Shown here: positions 1-12,976 of the stretch, piece by piece | Numbering within the stretch: the first letter of the stretch is position 1 | Layout of the letters: each line of letters begins with the position of its first letter | NCBI RefSeq assembly: GCF_026151205.1 | Contig: NC_087081.1 | Location: 8,985,246 to 9,049,245, forward strand | Length of the DNA stretch: 64,000 nt | Source of the DNA: Bolinopsis microptera | Taxonomy: Eukaryota > Ctenophora > Tentaculata > Lobata > Bolinopsidae | Reading direction: 5' to 3' | Position numbers and translations under genes: made by a program | Notes under the pieces: generated by a model | What the model was told of the DNA's origin: nothing | The model's database searches: none | The model's input: the letters and a program-made list of their open reading frames with translations, nothing else

Positions 1-1640
1 TTGGAAAAGAGAGACACTGGTAGCGGTTCACTCTACCCATGATTATGGGTTTTGGTCAAATTACTTTAATACTAATCATGAATTTGTACCGGTGAGCTTG
101 GATTCTGTTTATAATTGAAAATTTTCACACTATCCCAAATTAAGGAAAGCAATATAGTGAATTGTATCGCATTTGCAGTGGTACATTTAGAATCGTTGTT
201 GATGCCTCCCGTTTATTTTGCGGAGCCTCCGGAAAAGTTTCGAGAAAATTGAAGCATTTTGCCAGATTATCCGGCATCTTGAGCACAATATAGCCTTAGA
301 AACATGAGTCATATAACTAATAACAGACAATGCTAGCCGGTCGGAGGTCGGTCGGGTGCCGGACGGCGGTAGTTGAGCGCCGGTCGGAGGTCGATCGGAG
401 GTTGGTCGGAGGTCGATCGGAGGTCGATCGGAAGTTGGTCGGAGGCGGGAGGTCGATCGGGCGAGAAATAGTATTAGTATGTTAGCTTTTGGGTTATATT
501 CTCAGGGCAAGCAACTAGCAAGGCTATCATCAGGGATCCTTCGCCTGTCCTGGTGGAAACCAGGACTGGTATTTATTATATCGGAATAAAGAAAAAATAT
601 CATTTAATCAAACAATTTACAAATCTAGGGGTTGTACGTGTGGTAAAAGTGACGGAAGAGATAATTTAATGAAATCGGATAAAAATTGAATCAAGTATAA
701 GCAAGCTTTCTGTGTTTGGTGTTAATTTGAATTCCAAAGATCCAAATTCAATTCACACAGAGGACCTTTATTTGTTAAATTGCAACCCGAGCCACGTTGA
801 CAATTTTTGATCGATTGAGTTAAATTACGAGATGACAATCTGTGTTTACCAACTTATCTATATAGTTTATCTTTATTCATGGTTTTCAGCTTTTGGTAGT
901 CTCGACCAACATTTCTTTTGATAGAGCAATATCTGATTGAATATTAGCATAATCATTGATTATTAATTATTAATGTAATTTCACACTCAGCAAGATGGCT
1001 TTACACATACGTACGAAACAAGAAATAAATTATTACCAAGATTTCCGGATCCTTCATTGATAATGATATCCTGATTGTTGCATATGAACTTGGGGCACTT
1101 TAAGAGCGCTACTTTAATAGCACAGACAGACATTTTGGCAGATGAACTATTAACTGTTAAGAAAGCTAACTGCTACAACAACAATATAATCGAAGATGAC
1201 GCTCGCGCTGAGGAAGACGAATTGTGATGATGAAAAGGTTGTGGCAGATGAACTAATAAAAAGCTAACTGCAAGAAAATTATATGGTGTATGGGTGATCA
1301 CCATTCACCTTTAAAGAAAATGACGAAGATGGTGATCATTACTTTCGAAAACAAAAATGTGGCAGATGAAGAAATTGTTGACAATGGTGACGAAAAGGTT
1401 GTGGCAGATGAACTACTGGGTGTTCCAAGATTAAATTTCGACTCACGACGGGGCTAATGTAGCAGTATTAACTATTAAGGATGAATATCGAGGATGCCAC
1501 TGAGGAAGATGAATTAAGTGAAGATGAAAAAGTTGTGGCAGATGAACTAATGGGTGTTCAAGACTCGTTACCAAATTTAAAGTGCCGCTCAAAATTTAAG
1601 AAACTAGGCAAACTGTTTAAATTTTTTACATCTTGCGTAT
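1..1640. repeat. Repeat-rich sequence without a recognisable gene
   Basis: No coding region is supported here. Positions about 335-465 hold a degenerate short repeat built on GGTCGGAGGTCGATCGG. From about 720 to 1640 the sequence closely matches 10620-11520 in the same orientation, so it is one copy of a dispersed repeat of about 0.9 kb. Inside it a degenerate module that includes GTGGCAGATGAACTA recurs several times. The flanking DNA shows nothing further. Confidence 0.6.
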
Positions 1641-1659
1641 AACATTTAAAAATAAGTAT

Positions 1660-4600
1660 ACATGGATACAGGCCTGGAAGTTTGATTCGGGTCGGAGGAA
1701 GCTCACAGCAGAAATCTTAACAAAACGAAAAGTTGTATTTTTAATAATCTGTCCCATTATCAGATATGAAAATTTCTGAACGCATATTTGACAGATTGGA
1801 TGATATTTTTGCCCACAAACCAATTAGTCAGTTAATTGATGATGGTATGAAACCAAATTGGGGTACTGGAAGTCAAAATCTCGAAAAAAATTGGAAAATC
1901 ATACTGTCCCATACTCTGTCCCATTTTCAGATTTTGGAGCTGAAATTTCCAGGGCCGAAATTTTACAGTTTCGGCCGATTTTTTGACCTGCAACCAATTA
2001 GTCAGTCAACTATAGATGCCAAATGACACGATCGAGGTGCTGGAAGTTTGATTTGGGTCGGAAGAAGCTCACAGCAGAAATCTTAACAAAACGAAAAGTT
2101 GAATTTTTAAAACTCTGTCCCATTTTCAGATATGAAAATTTCTGAACGCACATTTGACAGATTGGATGATATTTTTGCCCACAAACCAATTAGTCAGTTA
2201 ATTGATGATGGTATGAAACCAAATTGGGGTACTGGAAGTCAAAATCTCGAAAAAAATTGGAAAATCATACTGTCCCATACTCTGTCCCATTTTCAGTTTT
2301 TGGAGCTGAAATTTCCAGGGCCGAAATTTTACAGTTTCGGCCGATTTTTTGACCTGCAACCAATTAGTCAGTCAACTATAGATGCCAAATGACACGATCG
2401 AGGTGCTGGAAGTTTGATTCGGGTCGGAAGAAGCTCACAGCAGAAATCTTAACAAAACGAAAAGTTGAATTTTTAAAACTCTGTCCCATTTTCAGATATG
2501 AAAATTTCTGAACGCACATTTGACAGATTGGATGAAATTGTTGCCCACAAACCAATTAGTCAGTTAATTGATGATGGTATGAAACCAAATTGGGGTACTG
2601 GAAGTCAAAATCTCGAAAAAAATTGGAAAATCATACTGTCCCATACTCTGTCCCATTTTCAGTTTTTGGAGCTGAAATTTCCAGGGCCGAAATTTTACAG
2701 TTTCGGCCGAATTTCTGACCTGCAACCAATTAGTCAGTCAACTATAGATGCCAAATGACACGATTGAGGTGCTGGAAATTTGATTTTCGTCGGAAAAAGC
2801 TCACAGGAGAAATCTTAACAAAACGAAAAGTTGTATTTTTAAAACTCTGTCCCATTTTCAGATATGAAAATTTCTGAACGCACATTTGACAGATTGGATG
2901 AGATTTTTGCCCACAAACCAATTAGTCAGTTAATTGATGATGGTATGAAACCAAATTGGGGTACTGGAAGTCAAAATCTCGAAAAAAATTGGAAAATCAT
3001 ACTGTCCCATACTCTGTCCCATTTTCAGTTTTTGGAGCTGAAATTTCCAGGGCCGAAATTTTACAGTTTCGGCCGATTTTTTGACCTGCAACCAATTAGT
3101 CAGTCAACTATAGATGCCAAATGACACGATCGAGGTGCTGGAAATTTGATTTTCGTCGGAAAAAGCTCACAGCAGAAATCTTAACAAAACGAAAAGTTGT
3201 ATTTTTAATAATCTGTCCCATTATCAGATATGAAAATTTCTGAACGCATATTTGACAGATTGGATGATATTTTTGCCCACAAACCAATTAGTCAGTTAAT
3301 TGATGATGGTATGAAACCAAATTGGGGTACTGGAAGTCAAAATCTCGAAAAAAATTGGAAAATCATACTGTCCCATACTCTGTCCCATTTTCAGATTTTG
3401 GAGCTGAAATTTCCAGGGCCGAAATTTTACAGTTTCGGCCGATTTTTTGACCTGCAACCAATTAGTCAGTCAACTATAGATGCCAAATGACACGATCGAG
3501 GTGCTGGAAGTTTGATTTGGGTCGGAAGAAGCTCACAGCAGAAATCTTAACAAAACGAAAAGTTGAATTTTTAAAACTCTGTCCCATTTTCAGATATGAA
3601 AATTTCTGAACGCACATTTGACAGATTGGATGATATTTTTGCCCACAAACCAATTAGTCAGTTAATTGATGATGGTATGAAACCAAATTGGGGTACTGGA
3701 AGTCAAAATCTCGAAAAAAATTGGAAAATCATACTGTCCCATACTCTGTCCCATTTTCAGTTTTTGGAGCTGAAATTTCCAGGGCCGAAATTTTACAGTT
3801 TCGGCCGATTTTTTGACCTGCAACCAATTAGTCAGTCAACTATAGATGCCAAATGACACGATCGAGGTGCTGGAAGTTTGATTCGGGTCGGAAGAAGCTC
3901 ACAGCAGAAATCTTAACAAAACGAAAAGTTGAATTTTTAAAACTCTGTCCCATTTTCAGATATGAAAATTTCTGAACGCACATTTGACAGATTGGATGAA
4001 ATTGTTGCCCACAAACCAATTAGTCAGTTAATTGATGATGGTATGAAACCAAATTGGGGTACTGGAAGTCAAAATCTCGAAAAAAATTGGAAAATCATAC
4101 TGTCCCATACTCTGTCCCATTTTCAGTTTTTGGAGCTGAAATTTCCAGGGCCGAAATTTTACAGTTTCGGCCGAATTTCTGACCTGCAACCAATTAGTCA
4201 GTCAACTATAGATGCCAAATGACACGATTGAGGTGCTGGAAATTTGATTTTCGTCGGAAAAAGCTCACAGGAGAAATCTTAACAAAACGAAAAGTTGTAT
4301 TTTTAAAACTCTGTCCCATTTTCAGATATGAAAATTTCTGAACGCACATTTGACAGATTGGATGAGATTTTTGCCCACAAACCAATTAGTCAGTTAATTG
4401 ATGATGGTATGAAACCAAATTGGGGTACTGGAAGTCAAAATCTCGAAAAAAATTGGAAAATCATACTGTCCCATACTCTGTCCCATTTTCAGTTTTTGGA
4501 GCTGAAATTTCCAGGGCCGAAATTTTACAGTTTCGGCCGATTTTTTGACCTGCAACCAATTAGTCAGTCAACTATAGATGCCAAATGACACGATCGAGGT

Positions 4601-4965
4601 GCTGGAAATTTGATTTTCGTCGGAAAAAGCTCACAGCAGAAATCTTAACAAAACGAAAAGTTGAATTTTTAAAACTCTGTCCCATTTTCAGATACGAAAA
4701 TTTCTGAACGCACATTTGACAGATTGGATGAAATTGTTGCCCACAAACCAATTAGTCAGTTAATTGATGATGATATGAAACCAAATTGGGGTACTGGAAG
4801 TCAAAATCTCGAAAAAAATTGGAAAATCATACTGTCCAAAGGATCCAAAGTAAGTCCCATACTTTGTCCCATTTTCAGTTTTTGGAGCTGAAATTTCCAG
4901 GGCTGAAATTTTACAGTTTCGGCCGAATTTCTGACCTGCAACCAACTAGTCAGTCACAGGGGTGT
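1660..4965 (+). repeat. 366-bp tandem satellite with a four-unit higher-order pattern
   Basis: About nine units of 366 bp lie head to tail; equivalent points fall at 1766, 2132, 2498, 2864, 3230, 3596, 3962, 4328 and about 4694. Units differ by a few bases, and unit n matches unit n+4 better than its neighbours (1766 with 3230, 2132 with 3596, 2498 with 3962, 2864 with 4328), giving a higher-order period of 1464 bp. The last unit is diverged and carries a short insertion near 4840. Each unit holds the same 86-codon open frame, but differences are few and no family is recognised, so I read the frame as incidental. The array ends at a G/C-rich stretch near 4960. Confidence 0.9.
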
Positions 4966-5432
4966 AGGAAGCGGGGGGCAGGGGGGCCATTGCCCCCCCC
5001 CCGCCCCTTGAAATCTGGGCAAGGGGCCAAAAAGGGCCAACTTTTTAATTTAGATTTCTAAAAATTTTTGGGAAAAAAAGTACGTATCGAGAATGACTCG
5101 GACCGAACATTTTCTAAGCAAAAATTTTCTAAGTTTTCTTTGAAACTACTTTTGTTCATGTTTCATGCTACCCTGATCATTATGAGCCAAAAATATTTTT
5201 TTTCGGTTTTCAAAGTTCGATACACGATTTTGGACTCGAGGGTTCCCCTTTGTAATGCGATCTCGGAATGCAGGCCTCCCCTTCGCAATACGAGCTCGGA
5301 AGCGGAAGCTCTCTTTTCAGAGGTACGTATCGAGAATGACTCGGACCGAACATTTTCTGAGTCAAAATTTTTCAAAGTTTTTCTAGAAACTACTTTTGTT
5401 CATGTTTCATGCTACCCTGATCATTATGAGAC
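4966..5432. repeat. Repeat fragment with an internal ~250-bp direct duplication
   Basis: It begins with a G-rich then C-rich run (4970-5010). A block starting GTACGTATCGAGAATGACTC at about 5080 recurs at about 5324 and runs to CATTATGAG. The second copy ends directly against the first recognisable ABCC coding sequence, so an insertion here probably removed or displaced the 5' part of that gene. Confidence 0.55.
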
Positions 5433-7577
5433 AAAAACGATAATCAATTGGTCCACAAAGGACACATATTTTATGGACGAACGACTATCCTACCTTTCAT
5501 TGGACTTTTTAGGATTATTTCTGATATTTTCAGGTAAAAATTCCTCCAACTTCAATTAAACATCCATACGTTTTTAATCACATTAAATTTTTGATCGTCT
5601 CAATTATCTCTCACTATCTTTGATCAACTTGAAATTGGTTTATTTAACTCTGTCACATTTTCAGCATCAGTAGGGCTAGCTGTTATTGCCAACTACTGGT
5701 TTATAATACCCCTCATTTTGTTAGTCGCCACTTTGCTATATACTGTCCGTTACTAATACTATCTTCGAACGTCTGTTGAAATACGACGAATTGAAGCTTC
5801 ACGTAAGTATTTTCATTGCAAAAACAGTAGGAGCAAAAACACTATAAGAAATAAATATAAAACAATTAAATGAAAAGATTTATCTATTTTTGATATATAA
5901 ATATAATGAAAGCAGTTTTAACTGATTTGTTTTTCAGAACGTAGTCCCATCTTGTCACACATTTCGGCAACCCTTTCTGGACTGACCACTATTCGTGCCA
6001 ACAATCAGGTTTTTACTTTAAAAGTTAAACTATACACCAGCAAATATTTTGATATTTGTATACTGTGTGGCCGGATGAAAACTATAAACTGAACTAGAAA
6101 AATAAACTAGATTATAATTATATAATAATTAATTCTGAACCAAAACATAGCAAGAACCACATTAACGTTGGGGCCGTTATGTCATTCCTTAATCGAAATT
6201 ACCGCGCATTTTTATGATAACGTTCGTTTTAGACAGAAATATTCGAATCAAAGCACTACCACGCAAGGTTTTCCTTGCGTCTCGATTGTCTTACTGTCTT
6301 AAACTGTGTAAATGTAATTGCTACATTTCTAGCTGTACTACTTAAAGAAGTCGTGGGTGCTTCAGTAGCAGGTTTAGCTGTGGTTTATATAACCAACATG
6401 GTCAACGGATTCCAGTGGTGCATACGACAGTATACCGAGACAGAAAACATGATGACTGCTGTTGAGCGGATATATATGTACGCTGATTTACCTTCAGAGG
6501 CTCCTTTAGAGGTTATAGATAAGAGGAGAACAGTAATTGTAAGTAGTAAAGTGGCTACCAGTGGTGTAATAGAGTTCAGAAAAGTTAGCTTGAAGTACGA
6601 CCCTGAGGGTGATTACATTCTCCGTGATCTTTCCTTCTTAACCAAACCATGCGAGAAGATAGGTATTGTTGGTCGAACTGGTGCAGGTGACCGTGAAAGT
6701 ACCATACTTCAAGCTCTCTTCATAATGGTTGAACCAGAAGGTGAAATACTGCTAGATGGAATGTTGACTAGAGAAATGGGTCTTCATGAACTCAGAAGAT
6801 CAATCAGCATAATCCCTCAAGAGAGTCTTTTGTTTTCAGAAACTTTGAGAGTAAATCTTGATCCATTTTCTTAGTTCAGTGATGATAACTTGTGGGACGC
6901 GCTAGAGAAGGTAGAGTTGAAATCGTACGTTTCAGCCCAGATTGGAGGTCTGGAGATGATGGTGCAGGAGGGTGGTGGGAATCTGTCAGCTGGTCAGAGA
7001 CAGCTGTTGTGTCTCGCTAGAGCTTTGCTGAAGGACAACAAGTTTCTGGTTATTGACGAGGCTACTGCTAATGTTGACGAGGTAGGGATTTTGCATCGAT
7101 TCTGAATGAATGTGTTACCGGTTACGCTAGGGATGACTCTTCATGACACTAAATCATGAATTATTTAATTTGGCTCGTTGATCAGAGTTGAATTTTTCGA
7201 AAATTGTCGGTATATCTTAGTAGCAAACTAAAATCTTATATTTTAAATATCATGTCAATTCGCTTGAATTAGGCACTTCACCTTATTTATAACAAATTTT
7301 ATAATTTCAGCTAACTGACCAACTGATCCAGCAGACTCTCCGACAAGAGTTTTCTAAATGCACTGTCCTCACCATAGCTCACAGAATCAATACCATTATT
7401 GATAGCGACCGTATAATGGTGATCGACGAGGGTAAATTAGCTGAATTTGACCACCCTGCATTGCTTCTGAAAAGACCTGAAAGTATCTTCTACGATTTAG
7501 TCAACGAAACTGGGATGTTTGAAGTTTTGTTGGATCAAGCGAACATGAGTTTTAATACATCATTAAAATCAGAATAG
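5433..7577 (+). pseudogene. ABCC4-like (MRP-type) ABC transporter, 3' part, pseudogene
   Basis: Five exon-like blocks encode the C-terminal half of an ABCC exporter: about 5433-5533, 5665-5802, 5938-6008, 6233-7081 and 7311-7577. In order they give part of transmembrane domain 2 (KDTYFMDERL, ANYWFIIPL, FQWCIRQ) and nucleotide-binding domain 2 with Q-loop IPQESLLF, signature LSAGQRQ, Walker [13 protein letters not shown] and H-loop TIAHR. It is broken. An in-frame TAA at 5754-5756 interrupts TMD2, a TAG at 6872-6874 follows NLDPFS, and Walker A reads GAGDREST, with two extra residues and no lysine in the GKS/T position. No upstream exons are seen because repeats replace them. The intron at 6009-6232 holds a LINE-3'-end-like fragment. 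The ABCC assignment is strong; ABCC4 as the closest paralogue is from memory. Confidence 0.85.
6060..6190 (+). repeat. LINE 3'-tail-like fragment in an ABCC intron
   Basis: About 120 bp closely match 61730-61835: both share GGCCGGATGA, a TATAATTATATAATAATTAA-type core and CCACATTAACGTTGGGGCCG. The second site is the 3' non-coding tail of the minus-strand LINE at 61.6-63.3 kb, so this is probably a 5'-truncated relic of the same family. Confidence 0.6.
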
Positions 7578-8076
7578 CATAGTTCAAGTTGGTTAGTTGT
7601 AATGAATCATGAACTGGATATCATACATCATCATACATGACACGTTTTCGTTTAATAGTTCAGGTTAATAAGTGAATTATTGTACAATTTTAAGCTTTAT
7701 CATAAAAATCACGAAAATTTGTTGATACGGATAATTTTGTTGATTGCTCTGTGCTCAGTAGGAGCAAAAAACCTTTTTTTTTGGATCACCCACAAACAAA
7801 CGCTGATTTTTTTAATCAATGTAACTAACTTGATAACCATAGTAGAATCATGAGGCAACCTACTTCATCTGCAATTCACTATAGTAAAACTTCGACTATA
7901 GTCAGAGTTAATCATCACATATAGACAGCATGAGAGTAGGCCCTGCCATCTCGAAGTGATAATAATAAATGAATGTTTCGCAGATTGGCAATTGATCGGT
8001 GTAGTTGGTGTTGTACACACTGCACTGATAATAATATCATTATCACGTTGTACGTGTAATGTAAATAGTGTGGATA
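7578..8076. other. Non-coding sequence downstream of the ABCC pseudogene
   Basis: AT-rich sequence with short open frames only. I see no splice-supported exon, RNA gene or array here. Confidence 0.5.
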
Positions 8077-9642
8077 TACCTTATCGGACCTTATTTGGAC
8101 GGAAATTAAATGAACGGACATTAATATGAACGGACATTAATATGAACGCTAGAAGGCACTCAAAACCATCAAAAATCCGAATTTTTTTCATTTTTTTAAA
8201 CGTTTTTTTATTCCAGAAAATGATTTTTAGATCCATTTTTATACAGTAAGTAAGAAAAGCAGTCGTTCAGCAGTAAAAATTTTAAAAGATGTGTACATGA
8301 TCAGTGTTTAATATCGCATATCATCTTCATCAAATGGGTTTTCGTGCATGAAATAGTTCAACGTTAAAAAATTAACCTTTAAAATTAACCATGACGTTTC
8401 CCTATAAAACGTTTAAGAACTTTTCATTCACAATCTAAAATTAAATACAACGTTAAAACGCTGTTCAATTTTAAACGTTGCTCATATCAATTGTTTCATC
8501 TTTTTGGGCGTTCGTGTAGTGTTTTGTTTCCCAGTTTCAACATCTTTTCAGTTTCAACGAGTCAGCTAGAAACTTGATCTCTATTTCCAGACTTTCATAA
8601 TGATCATTAGGCTCACAACAGCTGGAATAAAATAAGTTAACCTTCTTTCTGGCTCACTTGTGGGCTGCTTCAGAAGGCTATATTATATATATCTGTCTAA
8701 TTGAATAATTGGAAGAGAACTCCATCAGGCCTAGCTGAACCAAGCGGGGAGTTGATACACCTTTTACAAACAAGAGCCACTTTGGTCTACTTGCTGTGAG
8801 GTGTCTCAGCTACGCCTACATGGGTTGGGGGTCCCCCCTTTTATTTTCTTTTGGCTTTGCTGTTTGGTCTGCACTGATCACCATTATTTAGGACTCGACA
8901 TGATTTAGTGTTTTACAGTGTGGGAGCTTGGGAGTAACTCTTAGAGGGAATATCTTCGATAAGATTTGCAAGGGTTTTGCAGTTCCCGCTCTCATTAGCG
9001 ATTCATCAAAAGCGCTTTTTCTATGGGATTTATTTTCGTTGACTCACATATTGCGTAGTCTGAACTCTGATATCATTGTGGTAATTTAATTTCCCGAAGC
9101 TGCAAAGTTTTGCAGTTTTTAATTTCCGGGTGCAGATAATTATATAAACTTAAAATATAATTAAAGTAGATTTACCAAGCGCTTAAGGGCCGTTGCAATC
9201 TATAAATCAATTTTATATTCGAGAAACTCTTTAGTCTCGTCTAATAGACAATGTCCTTTGCAACACGATTTACCGTAATATATGTAGAGGCTGGAACAAG
9301 TTTGTAATGTTGGCGGGGACTAGCTCATGAACTATGTTGTTGAGTGCCATAATTTCGTTGACTTTTTCCGCAAAGTGCCCATTGAAAACATCATATACTA
9401 GTAAAGTTTTTTGTGCCTCCGGCAGACCAAGAAGAACTTTTCCGTCGTTAACTTACGGCACAATAAAGTTCTCATAGTTGTCATATTCTGGACAAAAAGT
9501 TCGAATTTTTGAAAAAAATTCAACGGACTTTAACTTGGACGGACCTTAAATGAACGGACTTTATTTGAACGGACATTGAAATGAACGTTAAGGCCTCCAG
9601 CGTTCGAAATTAATGTCCGTCCAAATAAGGTCCGATAAGGTA
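8077..9642. mobile_element. Non-autonomous DNA transposon with terminal inverted repeats
   Basis: The left end begins ACCTTATCGGACCTTATTTG and the right end finishes with its reverse complement, followed by further imperfect inversion. Subterminal motifs such as TGAACGGACATTAA recur at both ends (8085-8145 and 9535-9620). The 1.57-kb interior has no transposase ORF. Relatives lie at 13.76-14.39 kb. The target duplication is not certain. Confidence 0.75.
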
Positions 9643-10615
9643 TGCGAATATATATTCTAATAACTGGATAAAAATTGAACATATTCACACCATATTTAAT
9701 GTTATTTCTCGGAAACGCGTATCATAAGGTAGGTTATGGAACTGCTGGAGCAACGAGTGCCGACCGGTTTTTAGTTACTCAATAACTTGTTTGAATACTC
9801 CAAACAACTTATTGAGTAACGCATTTTTTGGCAGATCTTTTAATTGAGTTTTGAGGTGAGATTGAGAGGATTAGCGTGCAAGGACCCGGACCTATTTAAT
9901 CTTTTTGTGCCAGGAATTTTCATTTATTTTGATGTCTCATCCATTACGTCTCGTGACTCCATTACGTCTCGTGACTACGCTCCTGTGTCTGGTCCTCTTA
10001 ATTATGTCAGTTTCCATTACACCTGCATCAAACAGTGTGTTGATGGTGCTTGTTCTTAAGAAATGATTAGTCGCCTTAATTATTACGAGTGAAAAAAGCA
10101 CTTTATTTAAATCCGCTTTACCAGGTAGTTAAAGTTTTGATAAATAAAACTTGAATATATTTTCAAATTATTGTTGGTGATAATTTCATGTTCAAATTTA
10201 TGAAAGTAGTTCCTTTCCGATCTACTCTAATTTAAAACGTTTAAAATGATACTTCATGCTTGACCCGTGCTGTTCTCTAGAACTATTAAGAATGTGAATC
10301 TAATCTCACATATATATTCAGAAAAACCGGTTTTACTCTGAGACGCTTGTGAATGGCCATTGCAGCAGAGTGCTGTGTCACGGGGGCATGTCTCGTGACT
10401 ACGTCACTCGAATACCACGTGCTTGTGCCGTACCATAATCTGATTTAGATCTCTTATAGGTTGGAGTGGAATGTGATAGACATGGGGTATAAATTACAAG
10501 TCAGGGTATCACCAAATATTGTAGACTGTAGTTGTACGTTTCAGAGATATCTCTAATCTCTTCCCTAGATCATTGTGACCATAAAACATTCATACTCTTC
10601 CGTAGAAAAACTGCT
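9643..10615. other. Non-coding interval
   Basis: Only short frames without a recognised family. There is a short direct duplication, CATTACGTCTCGTGACT, at about 9941-9977. No gene is supported. Confidence 0.45.
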
Positions 10616-11525
10616 ATTTGAATTCCAAAGGTCCAAAGTCAATTCACACAGAGGACGTTTATATTTGTTAAGTTGCAACCCAAGCCACGTTGACAATTTT
10701 TGATCGGTTGAGTTAAATTATAATATGACAATCTGTGTTTACCAATACCAACTGTAAATGTATAGTTTATCTTTATTCATGGTTTTCAGCTTTTGGTAGT
10801 CTCGACCAACATTTCTTTTGATAGAGCAATATCTGATTGAATATTAGCATAATCATTGATTATTAATTATTAATGTAATTTCACACTCAGCAAGATGGCT
10901 TTACACATACGTACGAAACAAGAAATAAATTATTACCAAGATTTCCGGATCCTTCATTGATATCCTGATTGTTGCATATGAACTTGGGGCACTTTAAGAG
11001 CGCTACTTTAATAGCACAGACAGACATTTTGGCAGATGAACTATTAAGAAAGCTAACTGCTACAACAACAATATCGAGGATCGGATGACGCTGAGGAAGA
11101 CGAATTGTGATGATGAAAAAATTGTGGCAGATGAACTAATAAAAAGCTAACTGCAAGAAAATTATAAGGTGTATGGGTGACCTTAAAGAAAATGACGAAG
11201 ATGGTGATCATTACATACGAAAACAAAAATGTGGCAGATGAAGAAATTGTTGACAATGGTGATGACAATAGATGAATATGAAAAGGAAAAAGTTGTGGCA
11301 GATGACCTTCTGGGTGTTTTAAGACTCGTTACCAAATTTAGACTCACGACGGGGCTAATGAAGCAGTATTAACTATTAAGGATGAATATCGAGGATGACG
11401 CTGAGGAAGACGAATTGTGATGATGAAAAAATGGTGGCAGATGAACTACTGGGTGTTTCAAGACTTTGTTTGCATCTTGCGTATAACATTTGAAGATAAG
11501 TATACAATTTTGATGACGTGTTAAA
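10616..11525 (+). repeat. Second copy of the ~0.9-kb dispersed repeat
   Basis: This interval parallels about 720-1640 with small indels. Shared landmarks include GCAAGATGGCTTTACACATA, the E-box-free AT-rich 5' part and the GTGGCAGATGAACT modules. The two direct copies bracket the satellite and the ABCC pseudogene, so the interval between them could be lost by unequal recombination. Confidence 0.75.
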
Positions 11526-12925
11526 TGAATCAAATATTATTACTAAAATCGTATGTGTTACTACAAGTTGTAAGTTTTTAATTTATTTAATTATAATTTA
11601 TTAAGTTCACACACTGTATTACTTGGTTTATTGTACCACACAAACTAAGTTTCTGGTTAAGGTAGTGAAATGATGGTTACACAAAGATGATTGCTCTTAA
11701 GTCTTAACAAACCCCACAATTGTAATGACAACGTTTCATCGGGTGATAGGTTACTGTTTTACTTTCAATTCAAGTTCAACGCTCAATCATATGTTATGAA
11801 TGATCTTGCATCATAAAATTTAAAGACTGATTTTGATATATGCCGTGGTGTCAGTAAAATGGCACGGATAAACACATACCCCACATATATATCGTCTCGC
11901 TTTATATATAGTGAGATGATTACCATTAACGTTAACGCTCACGAGATTTGCTAAATTGTACGGTTCTTACTCTAAGTCAATTCTTAAATTGTAAATGCAT
12001 AAATACTATTAATAGACTTATGAACTCCGAATAACATTAACATGAATTCTAAAATGCAGGACAAAACTCATAATTAAATTAAGCAATTGCAGCTCTGAAA
12101 GTGAATTCAGAATTGAACTTTAAAATAAAATCGCCGGTTGTGTTTTCAGCGCTGTGATCTGACCAATTTTTAAAATTATTTTCTTTCATAAAATTTAATT
12201 CACTCCTAACAAGTACCTTTTGTAGTAAGTGTAACCGTGCATATTCCGAAACTCTTAAAGTTTAAGTAGAAGTGAGGGGTGAAATGACAATTGACATATG
12301 CTTACGTAATACTATTACTAATATATTAGGGAGGGGGCTCTTGCAGTGCTGGCTTATACTCGACAGAGTGTATGGGAGTTGAAAATGGATAAAATCTGGC
12401 TGACGTAATATGAATGATCCCTTATTCCATTTATCGGGAAATACTAGATAAAGCCGGATATTGATAAATTAGTACCATTCAAAATATATGATCCTCACCT
12501 GCTTTTTAAATCAGAAATCCTTTCACAAAATCAAACTTTGACCTAATAAATAGAATCAGTAAAATTGCATCATTATTCCATCTGTCATCGTTTGTCGTTG
12601 ACTTTGTATTCTCATCTACCTGCTGTATTACTTCCTTTGCTTGTCTCTCCGGGGTTCTATAAGTATATGCGGTCATGCATTTGGTTTATTGTTGTGTAAT
12701 GTTTCAAGCCTCGTATAATTCAGAGCTAGAATAGGTACTGACACACATTGGGGTAGGGAACGGCGGGCGTTGTCGTGTTCAGTGCACCGTTTAAACCTTA
12801 CAGTTGGGAGATTAAAGGAGATGAAACCATGATAATGAGTCGGGCCCAGTTCCCACCATTACCTACATCCTTATATGGGGTTGTCACGTGATAAAAACCA
12901 TTGTAAGCAACACTCACCCGAGCAC
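11526..12925. other. AT-rich non-coding interval
   Basis: I find no exon with credible splice sites or a family match on either strand. Confidence 0.45.
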
Positions 12926-12976
12926 TGCACGTGTCAAACCACGTGTCAAACCACGTGTCAAACCACGTGTCAAACG
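12926..12976. repeat. 15-bp minisatellite carrying E-boxes
   Basis: Four near-perfect units of about 15 bp contain CCACGTGTCAAA. Each holds the E-box CACGTG. The array is short and lies in an intergenic stretch. Confidence 0.8.

Noticed and set aside
1766-4588. Eight near-identical 86-aa open frames
   Set aside because: They recur with the 366-bp satellite period, match no family and exist because the units are nearly identical; no start context or splice evidence supports coding.
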